A stretch of 64,000 bases of DNA from NCBI GenBank assembly GCA_964503085.1, contig CAZCYQ010000001.1:86010-150009 (forward strand), read 5' to 3'. Positions within the stretch are counted from its first letter, which is position 1. Each line of letters begins with the position of its first letter. Under the pieces are notes generated by a model. That model was not told the origin of the DNA. It searched no databases and was given only the letters and a program-made list of their open reading frames with translations. Positions 8,988 through 17,778 of the stretch are shown piece after piece. Origin of the DNA: Bin80 sp964503085 (GTDB taxonomy: Bacteria; Bacteroidota; Rhodothermia; Rhodothermales; Bin80). Both the position numbers and the translations under genes were made by a program.

Positions 8988-9496
8988 TTTTGGTGTAGCT
9001 AACCGAGAGATCAGCAAGCGTACCAGATCAATTGCCTCCCTGCACACTTGCTTTATGCGACAATGGAGCAGGAATGGGGAATTGCCCAACGGCCAGATAT
9101 GTACGGATTGGGTGTAGTGATGTGGAGCATGGTCGCCAGTGGAATCCTCCGTTCATACCAACAAATCCACTACAGATCCAAAGAAATGCCTTTGAGGTGA
9201 TGCTGAGGCAAATCGGATCTATCGCAACTACCTAGTCGCCGAATTTGGCGTCATAATCGTGGGCGTGGTTACATCTGAGGCAGGTCATCGTGAGATGTAG
9301 CGCAAATTCAAATGCAGGGCTTATGGCCGAAAGCTTGCGGGTCTACGGGATTGGGACAACTGAGTGAATTGGGCGTTCGAGTTATTGCCCACTGGGTGAT
9401 TCGGAAAATGGAGGTGTGGAAAGCATGCAACAGTTATTCAAGGTACAAATTTCATTTTTTTGTACATTGGCCTAGTCTGGTTAAGTCGACATTATC
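8988..9496. other. Gene-free spacer upstream of the TonB receptors
   Basis: Short open frames here have no recognisable content. The only structure seen is the inverted repeat at 9443-9465. I looked for conserved cobalamin-riboswitch boxes because TonB receptors are often under B12 control, and saw none. Confidence 0.6.
9443..9465. promoter_or_regulatory. Inverted repeat before the first TonB receptor gene
   Basis: Arms GTACAAA (9443-9449) and TTTGTAC (9459-9465) are separated by 9 bases, ending 31 bp before the start codon. The 9-base spacing is the same as in the feo palindrome, although the arm sequences differ. Could be an operator or overlap the promoter. Confidence 0.4.
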
Positions 9497-12322
9497 ATGG
9501 CAGGTTGCAAGATCATTCGCGGTTTGATTGTCGGCCTCGGGTTATGTTGTTTTGCAGTTTCAGTTTTTGCACAGACAGGTGCAATCATCGGGAAGGTAGT
9601 TGATGCCGAAACCGGGCAGCCATTGGTTGGTGCCAACGTATTGGTGGTTGGAACGGGCATGGGGAGTGCAACCGATGTTGAAGGGGAGTTTGAGATTTTA
9701 AACCTTATCCCCGGGGCGCACCTCCTGCGAGTCAGTTTTATAGGCTATGCTGCTCAAGAGTCCGTGATAGAATTGATAGAGGGCGAACGGTATGTGTGGA
9801 ATGTTAATATGGTTCCAGGCACTGATTTGAACCCCATTCAGGTGACCGCTGGGCGGCACCAGGAAATGGCGCTGGATGCGCCTGCATCAATTGACATCGT
9901 AACCATACGTGATATACAGTTTGAAGTCGCACCTTCCACAGTCAGGGCATTGCGTAACATCACGGGAGTGGATATGGTGCAAACCGGAATAGATCGTCAT
10001 GAGGTTGCTTTGCGGGGTTTTAATAATCTGTTTTCGAGGTCTACACATGTGCTTACCGATTATCGGGACGCGGGTGCCCCTTCGATAGGTGTAAATCTGC
10101 ATAGTATTATGCCTGCTCTAGCGATTGATACCGAGCGGATAGAGGTTGTGCGCGGGCCAGGATCTGCGCTATATGGTCCCGGTGTAGACTCAGGTGTGAT
10201 TCACTACATCTCCAAAGATGCTTTTAGATATCCGGGGGTTACAGTGTCTGTGACCGGAGGACAGAGATCTATGCTAAATCTTCAGGGGCGTGTCGCAACT
10301 GTCTTCGGTAAAAATCTTGGCGTGAAGTTGCTCGGTAGCTATGCAACGGCTGAGGATTTTGCGCTCAGAAGCTGTGACTCTGCACTTATCGAGGCTGAGA
10401 GATTCAGCGAATGTGCGGATCCAGAGGATGCGATTCAGCTGTTTGTGGATGGCGCACGCGAGACCAGATACAAGAAACTGTTGCTGTCCGGTAACGTGGA
10501 TTGGCGTATCGGCACTAAGACAATCCTATCCATTAATGGGGGCTTCAGTGGTCTTGATGGAACATTGCTTTCCGCCGTTGGCACGGTCCAGGGTAAGGAC
10601 TTCGTCTACAGTTATGGGCAGATTCGGCTCTCCAGTGGTTCCTTTTTTCTGCAGGCCTACCTCAATTCAAATGATTCGGGCAGTTCTTATGTGTATGGTG
10701 GTGATCCGGTCGTAGAGTACTCGGATGAATACACGATTCAGGCCCAGTACGCAAAGGAAATAACCTCCCGCCAGCAGTTGATCGGAGGAGTTGATGTCAC
10801 GTTCGATCGCCCTGATACTAGGGAGACCGTGCTCGGACGCAATGAATACAATGACAATATTGATGAGTATGGTGCTTATTTGCAGTCAAGCACAAAATTT
10901 TCTGATAAACTGGATCTGATTCTGGCACTTCGAGGAGACTACAACAGTGCAGTAGAGAAGATTCAGGTGTCTCCGCGATTGGCGGTTGTATTAAAGCCGT
11001 CCTCAGCTTCAAGTTTTCGCGCGACATATAACCGCAGTTTTTCTTCACCGGATGCAACTGGATATTTTCTGGATTTGGTGGCGGCTTCACTCGGGCCACT
11101 CAAGATACGGGCACGTGGTGGAGCTGACGGATTCACGTTCACCAGGAATCCTGACTACCTGGGGTTGGGGGCCCCGTCTGCACTTGTGGCGTCCAGCATG
11201 CTCCCCGGCATGGAGGGTGCCCCTGTTCCCGTTGGCATTGACACCGGGGTGATGTATGGCCTGATGTACGAAGGGCTGGCTGCGATTCCAGATTCGGAAC
11301 TTGTAGATCTGCTCGCCGAAGCAGGACTCAGTATTCCCGCCCAACTAATCCCTCTTCTGAGGGAAGGACTTAATCCGGCAGTAACCCCCATTCAGGGATT
11401 CAGTCCCGGTGTGTTGGGTATCCTGAACTTAAGCACACTTACACTCAAGACCGGGCCTGAGGTAGATAATCTCCAGGATATAGCACCTATCAAGCCTACG
11501 GTTTCCCAGTCCTGGGAGGTAGGGTATAAGGGAGTCATCCGCGATAAGGTACTGCTCGCGGTTGATGGCTATTTTGCAAAGCGGAAAAATTTTACCGGTG
11601 CACTCCAGGTCCGGACACCATTTGTACTCGTTCCCAATCTGCAGCAGGATCTGATCAGGGACATCGCGGCTGGACTCACGGCTAACGATCAGATAGCGGC
11701 CGCACTCGGGTTGTTTGGTTTGACTCCTCAATTGGCTGCGGAAATGCTGGTCGGCATAGCCGGCAGCGATCTGCCCGACGGCGAAACACCTGTCGCAATT
11801 GTGCAAGCCAACGAGAATAATAGAGGCGAGGGACATTTCCCAGAACTCATGCTCACTTACCCCAACTTTGGTAACATTCAGTACTTTGGTATGGATGTCT
11901 CAACGCAGGTGATTGCCTCTGATGCTCTTACTCTTTTTGGGAATGCATCCTGGGTTAGCGACGATTACTTTGATCACACCGAAGTTGGTGAAGAATCTGA
12001 GGATCTGGCATTGGCGCTTAATGCACCAGGGTTTAAGGTCAAATTGGGTGGGCAGTATCGACACAGAGGTGGGTTCTCGCTTAATGCATCTGGACGATTC
12101 ACCAAAGGGTTTCCGATGATTTCGGGGCAATATGTAGGTGACGTACAGAGCTACACCATTATAGATGTTGGAGTAGGCTATGCTATTAGCCAAACCGGGA
12201 TCCGGGCAGACTTGGGAATCAGCAACCTGTTTGACAGCGACCATCGCGAATTTGTAGGTGCTCCCAGGCTTGGACGAATTGCCAATGCCCGGGTCACCTA
12301 CACTACTGATTGGAGCAACTAA
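9497..12322 (+). CDS. TonB-dependent outer-membrane receptor (tandem copy 1)
   Basis: 941 residues. A signal peptide (to about residue 25, VFAQ) is followed by a CarboxypepD_reg-like beta domain (about 27-110, GKVVDAETGQPLVGANVLVV), a plug domain (about 115-245, including VRALRNITGVDMVQTG and RIEVVRGPGSALYGPG) and a 22-strand-type barrel ending TYTTDW. It moves a ligand across the outer membrane using TonB energy. Two regions near 560-650 and 720-775 are leucine/alanine-rich and look helical rather than beta, and a Cys pair sits near 292-304; both features recur in the next gene. No SusD-like gene is adjacent, so glycan import of the SusCD kind is unlikely. The ligand is unknown. Confidence 0.95.
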   Translation: MAGCKIIRGLIVGLGLCCFAVSVFAQTGAIIGKVVDAETGQPLVGANVLVVGTGMGSATDVEGEFEILNLIPGAHLLRVSFIGYAAQESVIELIEGERYVWNVNMVPGTDLNPIQVTAGRHQEMALDAPASIDIVTIRDIQFEVAPSTVRALRNITGVDMVQTGIDRHEVALRGFNNLFSRSTHVLTDYRDAGAPSIGVNLHSIMPALAIDTERIEVVRGPGSALYGPGVDSGVIHYISKDAFRYPGVTVSVTGGQRSMLNLQGRVATVFGKNLGVKLLGSYATAEDFALRSCDSALIEAERFSECADPEDAIQLFVDGARETRYKKLLLSGNVDWRIGTKTILSINGGFSGLDGTLLSAVGTVQGKDFVYSYGQIRLSSGSFFLQAYLNSNDSGSSYVYGGDPVVEYSDEYTIQAQYAKEITSRQQLIGGVDVTFDRPDTRETVLGRNEYNDNIDEYGAYLQSSTKFSDKLDLILALRGDYNSAVEKIQVSPRLAVVLKPSSASSFRATYNRSFSSPDATGYFLDLVAASLGPLKIRARGGADGFTFTRNPDYLGLGAPSALVASSMLPGMEGAPVPVGIDTGVMYGLMYEGLAAIPDSELVDLLAEAGLSIPAQLIPLLREGLNPAVTPIQGFSPGVLGILNLSTLTLKTGPEVDNLQDIAPIKPTVSQSWEVGYKGVIRDKVLLAVDGYFAKRKNFTGALQVRTPFVLVPNLQQDLIRDIAAGLTANDQIAAALGLFGLTPQLAAEMLVGIAGSDLPDGETPVAIVQANENNRGEGHFPELMLTYPNFGNIQYFGMDVSTQVIASDALTLFGNASWVSDDYFDHTEVGEESEDLALALNAPGFKVKLGGQYRHRGGFSLNASGRFTKGFPMISGQYVGDVQSYTIIDVGVGYAISQTGIRADLGISNLFDSDHREFVGAPRLGRIANARVTYTTDWSN

Positions 12323-12353
12323 GCAGCGATTTAACGCATTTTTTGTCGCTGCT
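12322..12353 (+). terminator. Hairpin at the end of TonB receptor 1
   Basis: Arms AGCAGCGA (12322-12329) and TCGCTGCT (12346-12353) form an 8-bp stem beginning at the last base of the stop codon. A T-run lies in the loop rather than after the stem, so it is not a classical intrinsic terminator; it may stabilise the mRNA end or attenuate read-through into the second receptor. Confidence 0.4.
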
Positions 12354-12468
12354 GCACTCAGCCGTTAGTATGTGTTCATTTGATTTTGCAAGCAAACACC
12401 AACACGGAGATTGTGTAAATTGACAGTTGCAGGGCAACGTTCAGGACGAATCACTTAACCACGAAGAC

Positions 12469-15282
12469 ATGACTATCCGAAGTTTTTTCCCCAGCATTAT
12501 TGTGCTGGTGTTTGCTTTAGCATTGCCTGGCTGGGCATTTTCTCAGGATGCTTCCGTTTCTGGAACGGTCTCGGATTCAGAAGATGGTATGCCGTTGGTA
12601 GGGGCGAATGTGATTCATGTTGAATCTATGCAGGGGACGGCTACCGACGAATCTGGGGCATATACAATCAGTGGTCTGCCTGCGGGCACTAACACGATTC
12701 GAGTGTCCTATACAGGATACAGGTCGGTTGAAACCGAGATAGAGATTTCCGAGGGGGAGGAATATCTTTTGAATGTGGAGTTGGTATCTGGCATTGATTT
12801 GGACCAACTGCAGGTTACTGCAAGTAGGAGGCAGGAGAAAGTGTTGGATTCGCCTTCATCTACTGATGTGATCTTGGCTCAGGATCTTAGAGGTGTGGTC
12901 ACTCCCACGACCGTTGCCACACTACGTAATGTTGTTGGGTTGGACATTGCGCAGACCGGGATAGATCGACACGAAGTGGTGCTCAGAGGCTTCAATAATG
13001 TCTTTTCAGGGGCCACGTATGTTCTGACCGACTATCGTGATGCAGGTTCGGCATCGGTGGGTGTGAATCTTCACAGTCTAATGCCCAACTTAATGGTAGA
13101 CCTTGATCGTGTGGAGATTGTACGTGGTCCCGGATCTGCACTTTATGGTGCGGGGGTTGATTCCGGCGTGATTCATTATATAACCAAGGATCCATTTGCT
13201 CATCCCGGGGCCACAATCGCCGTCAGTGGTGGTGAGCGCTCGAGCCTGAATGTGCAGGGGCGCGCGGCAACTGTGATAGGTAGTCGTGTAGGTGTCAAGG
13301 TAACTGGATCATATGCGACGGGAAATGACTTTGCCCTCGAATCCTGTGACTCGGGTCTTTTGCAGAACCGTGCATTTGATCAGTGCCCAGACCCGGAAGA
13401 TGCTGTGCAGATTTTCGTGGATGGTATTCGGGACACAGATTACAGCAAATTCACTGTGTCGGGAAATGTGGAGTTTCGCTTAGGATCCAGAACTAGGCTT
13501 TCGCTGAACGCGGGAACTGCCGCGATGAACGGGACAGTCCTTAGTGGTGTTGGCACTATCCAAGGTAAAGATTATCGTTATTCATTCAGCCAGGCTAGGT
13601 TGTCCAGTGGTTCATTTTTTGCACAGTTTTTCGTGAATGCAAACGATTCGAGAGACTCCTATATATATGGTGGCGATCCGGTTATTGAGCATTCCCGTGA
13701 GTACGTAGGACAAGCGCAGTACGATCTGCAGTTTGGCTCCAGGCAGGCATTGATCTTGGGCGCTGATATGGAACTCACTCGCCCGGATACAAAAGGCACG
13801 GTCCTGGGACGCAATGAAGACAATGATAACATAGACGAATACGGAGTTTATGGCCAATCAACCACTAGTTTCAGCGACCGGGTTGAGTTAACACTCGCAC
13901 TGCGCGGAGATTATAATAATGTTGTGGACAAAATCCAGGCGTCCCCTCGTGTTGGGCTAGTAGTCAAGCCCAATCCAGCTTCAAGTTTCCGGGTAACCTA
14001 TAACCGCAGCTTTTCCTCTCCCACAGCCACAAGTAACTGGTTAGATTTGGTGGCAGCTTCGCTTGGGGGAATCAATGTACGTGGTCGAGGCGCTGCCACT
14101 GGATTCACTTATCAACGAAATCCTCAATTTCTGGCAATTGGAGCTCCAACGGATCTTGTTGCATCCAGTCTGTTGCCTGGGTTTGAGGGAGCTCCGGTTC
14201 CCGTGGGCATAGGCACGGGAGACGTTTATGCGCTCATGTATGGGTCCCTTGTGGAAATCCCAGATCAACAACTTGCCGATCTTTTGGCTGCAGCCGGACT
14301 GAATGTACCCCTACAGTTGATTGCATCACTCAAAGCGGGGCTAGGTCCAGACAGGACCGTTGTGCAGGGTTTCAGTCCTGGAGTTTTGGGGGCGCTCAAC
14401 CTTAGCACACTTAGTATAGATGTAGGAATAACTGATCTGGAGGATGTAGCCCCTCTCAAGCAGACTATTTCTCAAACGTTTGAAGTAGGATACAAGGGCA
14501 TTCTGAATGAGAACGTTCTATTCTCAGTAGATGCTTATTACGCAAAAAAGAAGAATTTTATAGGTGCGCTTCAAGTGCGTACCCCACTTGTATTGGTGCC
14601 GACTTTGGCCCAGGACCTTGTTCGCGATATTTCCACCGGGCTTGCAAACAACGACGCGCTGGCACTTGTACTCGGGCTTTTCAACTTGACAACAGAGCAG
14701 GCGGCTCAACTTCTGGTTGACTTGGCTGGCAGTTCTTTACCTACTGCGAGTACCCCCATTGCAATCGTCCAGCCCAACGAGAACAACCCAGGGATTGGGC
14801 AGATCCCTGAGATCATGTTGGCATACCCCAATTTCGGAGATGTTGGATATTACGGTGTAGACGCTTCTGTTCAGGTGATCGCCTCACGCGCACTCACATT
14901 ATTTGGGAATTTGTCGTGGGTGAGCGATGACTTTTTTGATCACACGGAACTGAATGAGGAGTCTGAGGACAAGGTACTGGCCCTGAACGCTTCGCCTCTT
15001 AAGCTAAAACTGGGCGGACAGTACCAGCATCGGAGTGGATTCAGTGTGCATGCGTCCGGTAGATATGTAAAGGGTTTCCGAATGATTTCCGGGCCGTACA
15101 ATGGTGACGTGGATTCTTATTTCGTGATAGACATGGGCGTCGGTTATGAGATCAACCATGCGCTGCGTGCCGACCTTGGAATAAATAATGCGACTGACAG
15201 CGATCACCGAGAGTTTGTCGGAGCCCCCAAGCTTGGACGCTTGGCGAGTATGCGTCTGACTTATACTACTGATTGGAGGTAG
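12469..15282 (+). CDS. TonB-dependent outer-membrane receptor (tandem copy 2)
   Basis: 937 residues from the ATG at 12469, preferred over an upstream TTG because it starts a normal signal peptide (to about residue 27, WAFSQ). Same domain order as copy 1: CarboxypepD_reg-like domain, plug (RVEIVRGPGSALYGAG) and barrel ending in TYTTDWR. It is colinear with copy 1 throughout and well over half identical by eye, including TGIDRHEV, LRGFNN, the Cys pair (SCDSG and QCPDPEDA) and the two unusual helical inserts. A gene duplication with divergence at loops is the simplest explanation; the two may take different ligands. Confidence 0.95.
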   Translation: MTIRSFFPSIIVLVFALALPGWAFSQDASVSGTVSDSEDGMPLVGANVIHVESMQGTATDESGAYTISGLPAGTNTIRVSYTGYRSVETEIEISEGEEYLLNVELVSGIDLDQLQVTASRRQEKVLDSPSSTDVILAQDLRGVVTPTTVATLRNVVGLDIAQTGIDRHEVVLRGFNNVFSGATYVLTDYRDAGSASVGVNLHSLMPNLMVDLDRVEIVRGPGSALYGAGVDSGVIHYITKDPFAHPGATIAVSGGERSSLNVQGRAATVIGSRVGVKVTGSYATGNDFALESCDSGLLQNRAFDQCPDPEDAVQIFVDGIRDTDYSKFTVSGNVEFRLGSRTRLSLNAGTAAMNGTVLSGVGTIQGKDYRYSFSQARLSSGSFFAQFFVNANDSRDSYIYGGDPVIEHSREYVGQAQYDLQFGSRQALILGADMELTRPDTKGTVLGRNEDNDNIDEYGVYGQSTTSFSDRVELTLALRGDYNNVVDKIQASPRVGLVVKPNPASSFRVTYNRSFSSPTATSNWLDLVAASLGGINVRGRGAATGFTYQRNPQFLAIGAPTDLVASSLLPGFEGAPVPVGIGTGDVYALMYGSLVEIPDQQLADLLAAAGLNVPLQLIASLKAGLGPDRTVVQGFSPGVLGALNLSTLSIDVGITDLEDVAPLKQTISQTFEVGYKGILNENVLFSVDAYYAKKKNFIGALQVRTPLVLVPTLAQDLVRDISTGLANNDALALVLGLFNLTTEQAAQLLVDLAGSSLPTASTPIAIVQPNENNPGIGQIPEIMLAYPNFGDVGYYGVDASVQVIASRALTLFGNLSWVSDDFFDHTELNEESEDKVLALNASPLKLKLGGQYQHRSGFSVHASGRYVKGFRMISGPYNGDVDSYFVIDMGVGYEINHALRADLGINNATDSDHREFVGAPKLGRLASMRLTYTTDWR

Positions 15283-15287
15283 TGTGA

Positions 15288-15306
15288 GTTGCGAGTATTT
15301 CGCAAC
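15288..15306 (+). terminator. Hairpin after TonB receptor 2
   Basis: GTTGCGA (15288-15294) and TCGCAAC (15300-15306) form a 7-bp stem with a 5-base loop, starting 6 bp after the stop codon. No T-tract follows, so termination, if it occurs here, may need a factor. Confidence 0.4.
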
Positions 15307-15559
15307 CATTCAGGCATCCATGCTACACAAGGCGATACTGGCGACTTTTGCCCGGTACGCAGCGGCTGGGCAGTCGTGTTCTATTTGCAGCTACAGGGTG
15401 GGCGATCAAAGAATAACGGCTATAGGTTGAGCGGTATGTGCATCAGGGGAAGGACCGGGTTAATATCCGCGGTCCGGTCTGGTTACCTCGGAAACTGACG
15501 GGAGAGAGGTCAAGAGGCTCTACAGACATAACCGCACTTGGATACTTGATTGCGCGGCC

Positions 15560-15860
15560 TGGAAAGATAGGAACGCACATCACTCGAAATTTCAACAGAC
15601 TCTTTTCAAGTCCACGAGCGAATCAATCTCTTCACGGTTATAGAGACCTATCGGAAACACGAGGTAAAGACCGTATTGTACGTGCAATTCTCGGATGCAA
15701 GACTATGGGAGGTGTACGGATTGCGAGCCTTCCCCCACGACAAAAACCCTTCCACGGGCGAAGCCAGGAGTTCAACAGAAAGCTGGGCACGGGAAAGCCT
15801 CACGTCCGGTTTAATGAGCAGGGAGTAGAAACGGACCAAAGGCAGAATGAACGAGAAACA
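15560..15860 (+). mobile_element. Probable group II intron remnant (no reverse transcriptase)
   Basis: The stretch at 15785-15835, reading GGGAAAGCCTCACGTCCGG and then TTTAATGAGCAGGGAGTAGA, matches from memory the conserved block (CACGTCCGGTTxxATGAG then GGGxGT) found in many bacterial group II introns next to the maturase region. No maturase reading frame lies near it and the flanks have no obvious intron 5' end, so it would be a decayed fragment. The boundaries are approximate; a covariance-model search is needed to confirm. Confidence 0.35.
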
Positions 15861-15997
15861 GACGGAGGAAAAACAAGAATACTCGCGACTCCAAGGGTGC
15901 GGAACTATTCCTGAATGTGTATACGGGCACATTCGCACAAATTTGGGTTCAATTAAGTACAAGCTACAGCTGTCCGAGCCTAGTCGTTCAGCATGAG

Positions 15998-16074
15998 TAC
16001 GGACCGAATTTGAGTTGCAACCGGTTGCTAACTTTACAGGTTGTTCATGCTTTGTAGTCGAGCACCGGTCCGTA
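15998..16074. promoter_or_regulatory. Long-range inverted repeat upstream of nuoA
   Basis: TACGGACCG (15998-16006) is the exact reverse complement of CGGTCCGTA (16066-16074), 59 bases apart. It lies 58 bp before the nuoA start, within the likely promoter/leader. It could be a paired regulator site or an RNA stem; chance is not excluded. Confidence 0.3.
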
Positions 16075-16131
16075 TATTACTGCTGGAGTTACATTTCCTG
16101 ATCCAGAAGGAGATTACCAGGCGTTTATGCC

Positions 16132-16503
16132 ATGAGTGCTGAATTTATCGCGCTATTGATTATGCTGGGCCTGGCAACAGGTTTGGCCTTGACGTTGCTG
16201 TTAGCTCAGCGACTGCTTGGCCCAAGGCGACCCAACCGAGTCAAGGTAGGTGCCTATGAAAGCGGCATGGATCCAATCGGAACCGCTCATCAGCGGTTCT
16301 CCGTCAAGTTCTATCTGGTTGCGATGGTTTTTATTGTTTTTGACGTAGAGGTTGTATTCCTCTACCCTTGGGCAGTCAGCCATAGGCATTTTCTGGAGGC
16401 TGGAATTGGTATGGGGGTGTTGGCGGTCGTAAGCATTTTTATTTTGGTCCTTGCGGTAGGGCTTTTATACGATATCAAAAAGGGCGGACTGGAATTCGAT
16501 TAA
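16132..16503 (+). CDS. nuoA: NADH-quinone oxidoreductase subunit A
   Basis: 123 residues, three transmembrane segments (about 5-25, 63-83, 90-115). NuoA helps build the quinone-reducing junction of complex I. The loop KVGAYESGMDPIG contains the conserved Glu/Ser/Gly set, followed by RFSVKFYLVAMVFIVFDVEV, a strong family signature. A good purine-rich site AAGGAGAT lies at 16107-16114. First gene of the nuo operon. Confidence 0.97.
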   Translation: MSAEFIALLIMLGLATGLALTLLLAQRLLGPRRPNRVKVGAYESGMDPIGTAHQRFSVKFYLVAMVFIVFDVEVVFLYPWAVSHRHFLEAGIGMGVLAVVSIFILVLAVGLLYDIKKGGLEFD

Positions 16504-16553
16504 CGAAACAGACCGCATCACTTCTCATAAAAAACGACGCTGGTTTTTTCTCT

Positions 16554-17108
16554 ATGGATTCCGCTACTGGATACTTAACAACCACGGTTGACTCTGTTGT
16601 CAACTGGGCGCGTTCGAACTCCCTGATGCCAATGCCCATGGGCTTGGCCTGCTGTGCCATTGAGATGATGGCCTTCGGCGGTCCGAAGTACGATGTCGGC
16701 AGGTTCGGCAGTGAGGCCATGCGATTCTCTCCTCGTCAGGCCGACCTGATGATCGTGGCAGGATGGTGCAGTTACAAAATGGCACACGCGATACGACGCG
16801 TCTGGGATCAAATGGCCGATCCGAAGTGGTGTATAGCCATGGGAGCGTGTGCATCAAGTGGAGGCATGCATCGGTGCTATGGTGTTGTTCAGGGAATAGA
16901 TAATTTTATGCCGGTTGATGTTTATATCCCGGGCTGTCCGCCCCGACCTGAGGCCGTTATTCATGCGCTAATGGATGTTCAGGAGAAAGTTCGGAATGAG
17001 TATTCCGTCGCAAAGGATTATGCAAGCGGCCCAAAAAAATCAACTGCTGAACCAATCAGCCTTGGGATCCTCACGAGTGACGGTCGGCAAACAGAGGTAG
17101 GTGCGTAG
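16554..17108 (+). CDS. nuoB: NADH-quinone oxidoreductase subunit B
   Basis: 184 residues. Carries the terminal [4Fe-4S] cluster N2, which hands electrons to quinone. Ligands are visible as the adjacent pair C33-C34 (ACCAIEMMA), C99 (MGACASSGG) and C128 (PGCPP). Segment AGWCSYKMAHA replaces the more usual AGT-x-KMA form and adds extra cysteines (C72, C93, C108) not needed for N2. Peripheral arm, cytoplasmic face. Confidence 0.97.
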   Translation: MDSATGYLTTTVDSVVNWARSNSLMPMPMGLACCAIEMMAFGGPKYDVGRFGSEAMRFSPRQADLMIVAGWCSYKMAHAIRRVWDQMADPKWCIAMGACASSGGMHRCYGVVQGIDNFMPVDVYIPGCPPRPEAVIHALMDVQEKVRNEYSVAKDYASGPKKSTAEPISLGILTSDGRQTEVGA

Positions 17109-17118
17109 AGATTAGTTG

Positions 17119-17778
17119 ATGTCTGAATCACTCAACTTCCATTTTACGCCAGTAGATGAGGCGCGCCCAGACGAGGAGAATGTGCATGCGAAGGCGTCCA
17201 CTGAGGTTTCGGACACAGTAAAGGCTATCCAGGAGCAGTTTCCGGGAGCAGTAACAGAGGTAGTTTTTTATGCGGGTGAGCATACCGTATTTATTGCAAG
17301 TGAGGTTTTTTTTCAGGTATGCGCGGCACTGAAAGAAGAGTTGGGATTTACCTACCTCGTGGATCTTGCCGGCGTGGATCGTTTTCAGGAGGACGCACCC
17401 CGTTACGAGGTTTATTATTGTTTCGTAAACCTTAAAACAGGTAAACGCCTTCGGATAAAAGTGCGTGTAGAGGAAGATGATGCGGTTTTGCCCTCAATAA
17501 CCGGTCTGTTCAAGGCGGCGGACTGGAATGAACGTGAGTGCTTTGATATGCTGGGCATTCGTTTTGAGGGCCATCCAGACCTTCGACGTATGTATATGCC
17601 GGAGGATTTTGCATATCATCCCCAGCGCAAGGAATTTCCGCTCCTGGGTATTCCAGGATCTCTTCCGCTTCCGCCACGGACGCCCGAGGGGGAGCTAACG
17701 ATGGATCCTTTTGCAGCTGCCCACAGCGGCAGTCCGGCCAAGAGCTATGAAGAGCCTGCAGAAAACGGCGAAGATTGA
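17119..17778 (+). CDS. nuoC: NADH-quinone oxidoreductase subunit C
   Basis: 219 residues from the ATG at 17119 (a TTG three bases upstream is possible). The 30-kDa subunit signature is clear: ERECFDMLGIRFEGHPDLRR and EDFAYHPQRKEFPL. Scaffold subunit of the peripheral arm, contacting NuoD and NuoB. A charged N-terminal stretch of about 30 residues precedes the conserved domain. The stop overlaps the nuoD start (TGATG). Confidence 0.96.
   Translation: MSESLNFHFTPVDEARPDEENVHAKASTEVSDTVKAIQEQFPGAVTEVVFYAGEHTVFIASEVFFQVCAALKEELGFTYLVDLAGVDRFQEDAPRYEVYYCFVNLKTGKRLRIKVRVEEDDAVLPSITGLFKAADWNERECFDMLGIRFEGHPDLRRMYMPEDFAYHPQRKEFPLLGIPGSLPLPPRTPEGELTMDPFAAAHSGSPAKSYEEPAENGED

Larger units (their letters stand above)
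15283..16131. other. 850-bp spacer between TonB receptor 2 and nuoA
   Basis: No intact protein gene. The 158-codon open frame at 15438-15914 lacks any domain and is rich in Arg/Gly/Asn; it is better explained by the RNA-type sequence described at 15560-15860. The spacer also holds a hairpin at 15288 and an inverted repeat at 15998-16074, and should contain the nuo promoter. Confidence 0.5.

Noticed and set aside
8988..9496. Possible cobalamin riboswitch before the TonB receptors
   Set aside because: The conserved box and helix pattern was not found.
9497..15282. SusC/SusD glycan-uptake locus
   Set aside because: No SusD-like gene and no glycoside hydrolases nearby.
15438..15914. 158-codon open frame between TonB receptor 2 and nuoA
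   Set aside because: Arg/Gly/Asn-rich, no domain, and it lies over the probable intron remnant.
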